From positions 1 through 15,525 of the forward strand of contig JALNXV010000037.1 in the NCBI GenBank assembly GCA_023230175.1: DNA of 15,525 nt, given 5' to 3'. The DNA is from Candidatus Cloacimonadota bacterium (lineage in GTDB: Bacteria; Cloacimonadota; Cloacimonadia; Cloacimonadales; WRIO01). Shown piece after piece: positions 15,154-15,525 of this stretch. The notes under the pieces are model-generated. The model was given only the letters and a program-made list of their open reading frames with translations, searched no databases and was not told the origin of the DNA. Position numbers and translations under genes: made by a program. Position 1 is the stretch's first letter. Each line of letters opens with the position of its first letter.

Positions 15154-15525
15154 ATGAAAAAAAATATTCATATCATAGAAGTTGATACCAGAGGATATTT
15201 ATGTCCAAAACCAATTATAATGGTTAAAAACACCTTTAAAAATGTAACCTCAGAATCACAACTTAAAATTTTATCAGATAATCAAACCTCAATCGATAAT
15301 TTACAAGCCTTCTTAAAAGATAATGGCTTTTCAACAACTATAACCGAAAAACAGAATTACCAAATCATTATCGCCTCCAAAGAATCTACAGATAATGCCT
15401 TTACTCAAGATAATGATGTTAACTATTACTGCAATCTATCCTTAAAAGATAATAAGATTAAAGATTACATTATTGCCGTGAAGTCTCAATATATGGGCTT
15501 TGGTTCTGATGAGCTCGGTAAGATG
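15154..15525 (+). CDS. yedF: YedF-type TusA/DsrE protein, selenium-metabolism-linked (3' truncated by window)
   Basis: The first 124 residues of a two-domain protein run off the window end. The N-terminal TusA-like sulfur-carrier domain (about 5-75) has the motif DTRGYLCPKPIIMVK with the persulfide cysteine Cys17. The second, DsrE-like domain begins at about 103 (DYIIAVKSQYMGFGSDELGKM); the phrase MG-GSDELGK is typical of YedF proteins. In many anaerobes this fusion occurs beside selenium genes (selD and relatives) and is thought to handle reactive selenium or sulfur, although its reaction is unproven. AAGGA seven bases before the ATG supports the start. It follows the small membrane protein gene by 31 nt without a terminator, so it may share that transcript. 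The stop lies beyond 15525. Confidence 0.88.
   Translation, partial: MKKNIHIIEVDTRGYLCPKPIIMVKNTFKNVTSESQLKILSDNQTSIDNLQAFLKDNGFSTTITEKQNYQIIIASKESTDNAFTQDNDVNYYCNLSLKDNKIKDYIIAVKSQYMGFGSDELGKM

Overview
The window is strongly AT-rich and comes from a Gram-negative, diderm bacterium: it encodes a TolC-type outer-membrane channel, a HlyD/MacA-type periplasmic adaptor, a beta-barrel-like outer-membrane protein and a secreted protein with a C-terminal sorting domain of the type IX secretion (T9SS) / 'FlgD-like' kind. Clear Shine-Dalgarno sites (GGAGG, AAGGAGGT) argue against a typical Bacteroidota genome, where such sites are rare. A fermentative, anaerobic member of the FCB group, such as a Cloacimonadota-like lineage, fits best. 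This is inference from gene content; there is no rRNA in the window.

Layout. (1) Positions 6-1355, plus strand: a compact thiol/redox cluster of an OsmC-family protein, an exported thioredoxin-like protein (ATGA overlap) and a MarR-family regulator, closed by a strong intrinsic terminator at 1374-1401. (2) Positions 1400-7858, minus strand: a tightly packed five-gene unit that reads, in transcription order, arginine deiminase (arcA), extended SDR/NAD-dependent epimerase, a 586-residue outer-membrane protein of unknown function, TolC-family channel, HlyD-family adaptor. Gaps are 9-28 nt, with one 28-nt overlap. No inner-membrane pump and no arcB/arcC lie in the unit. (3) Positions 7859-8376: a 518-nt divergent intergenic region with a probable arcA promoter, repeated AATCATT heptamers and an unexplained 10-bp perfect hairpin. 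(4) Positions 8377-12870, plus strand: a secreted protein with a sorting tail and a degenerate Omp28/thioredoxin-like centre, a gene abutting it that looks like a PHP-domain relative without its metal ligands, then two housekeeping-type hydrolases (YhaM-like OB/HD nuclease and YycJ/WalJ-like metallo-beta-lactamase-fold protein). (5) Positions 12949-15525, plus strand: behind its own TTGACA promoter, a DUF2207-like membrane protein, a small three-helix membrane protein (ATGA overlap), and the start of a YedF-type TusA/DsrE protein linked in other bacteria to selenium metabolism, cut off by the window edge.

I found no IS element, CRISPR array, tRNA, rRNA or phage gene. The parts most worth a second look are the arginine deiminase-epimerase-outer-membrane export unit that lacks both a pump and the rest of the arginine deiminase pathway, the pair of apparently catalytically dead paralogue-like genes at 8377-11121, and the structured divergent intergenic region.
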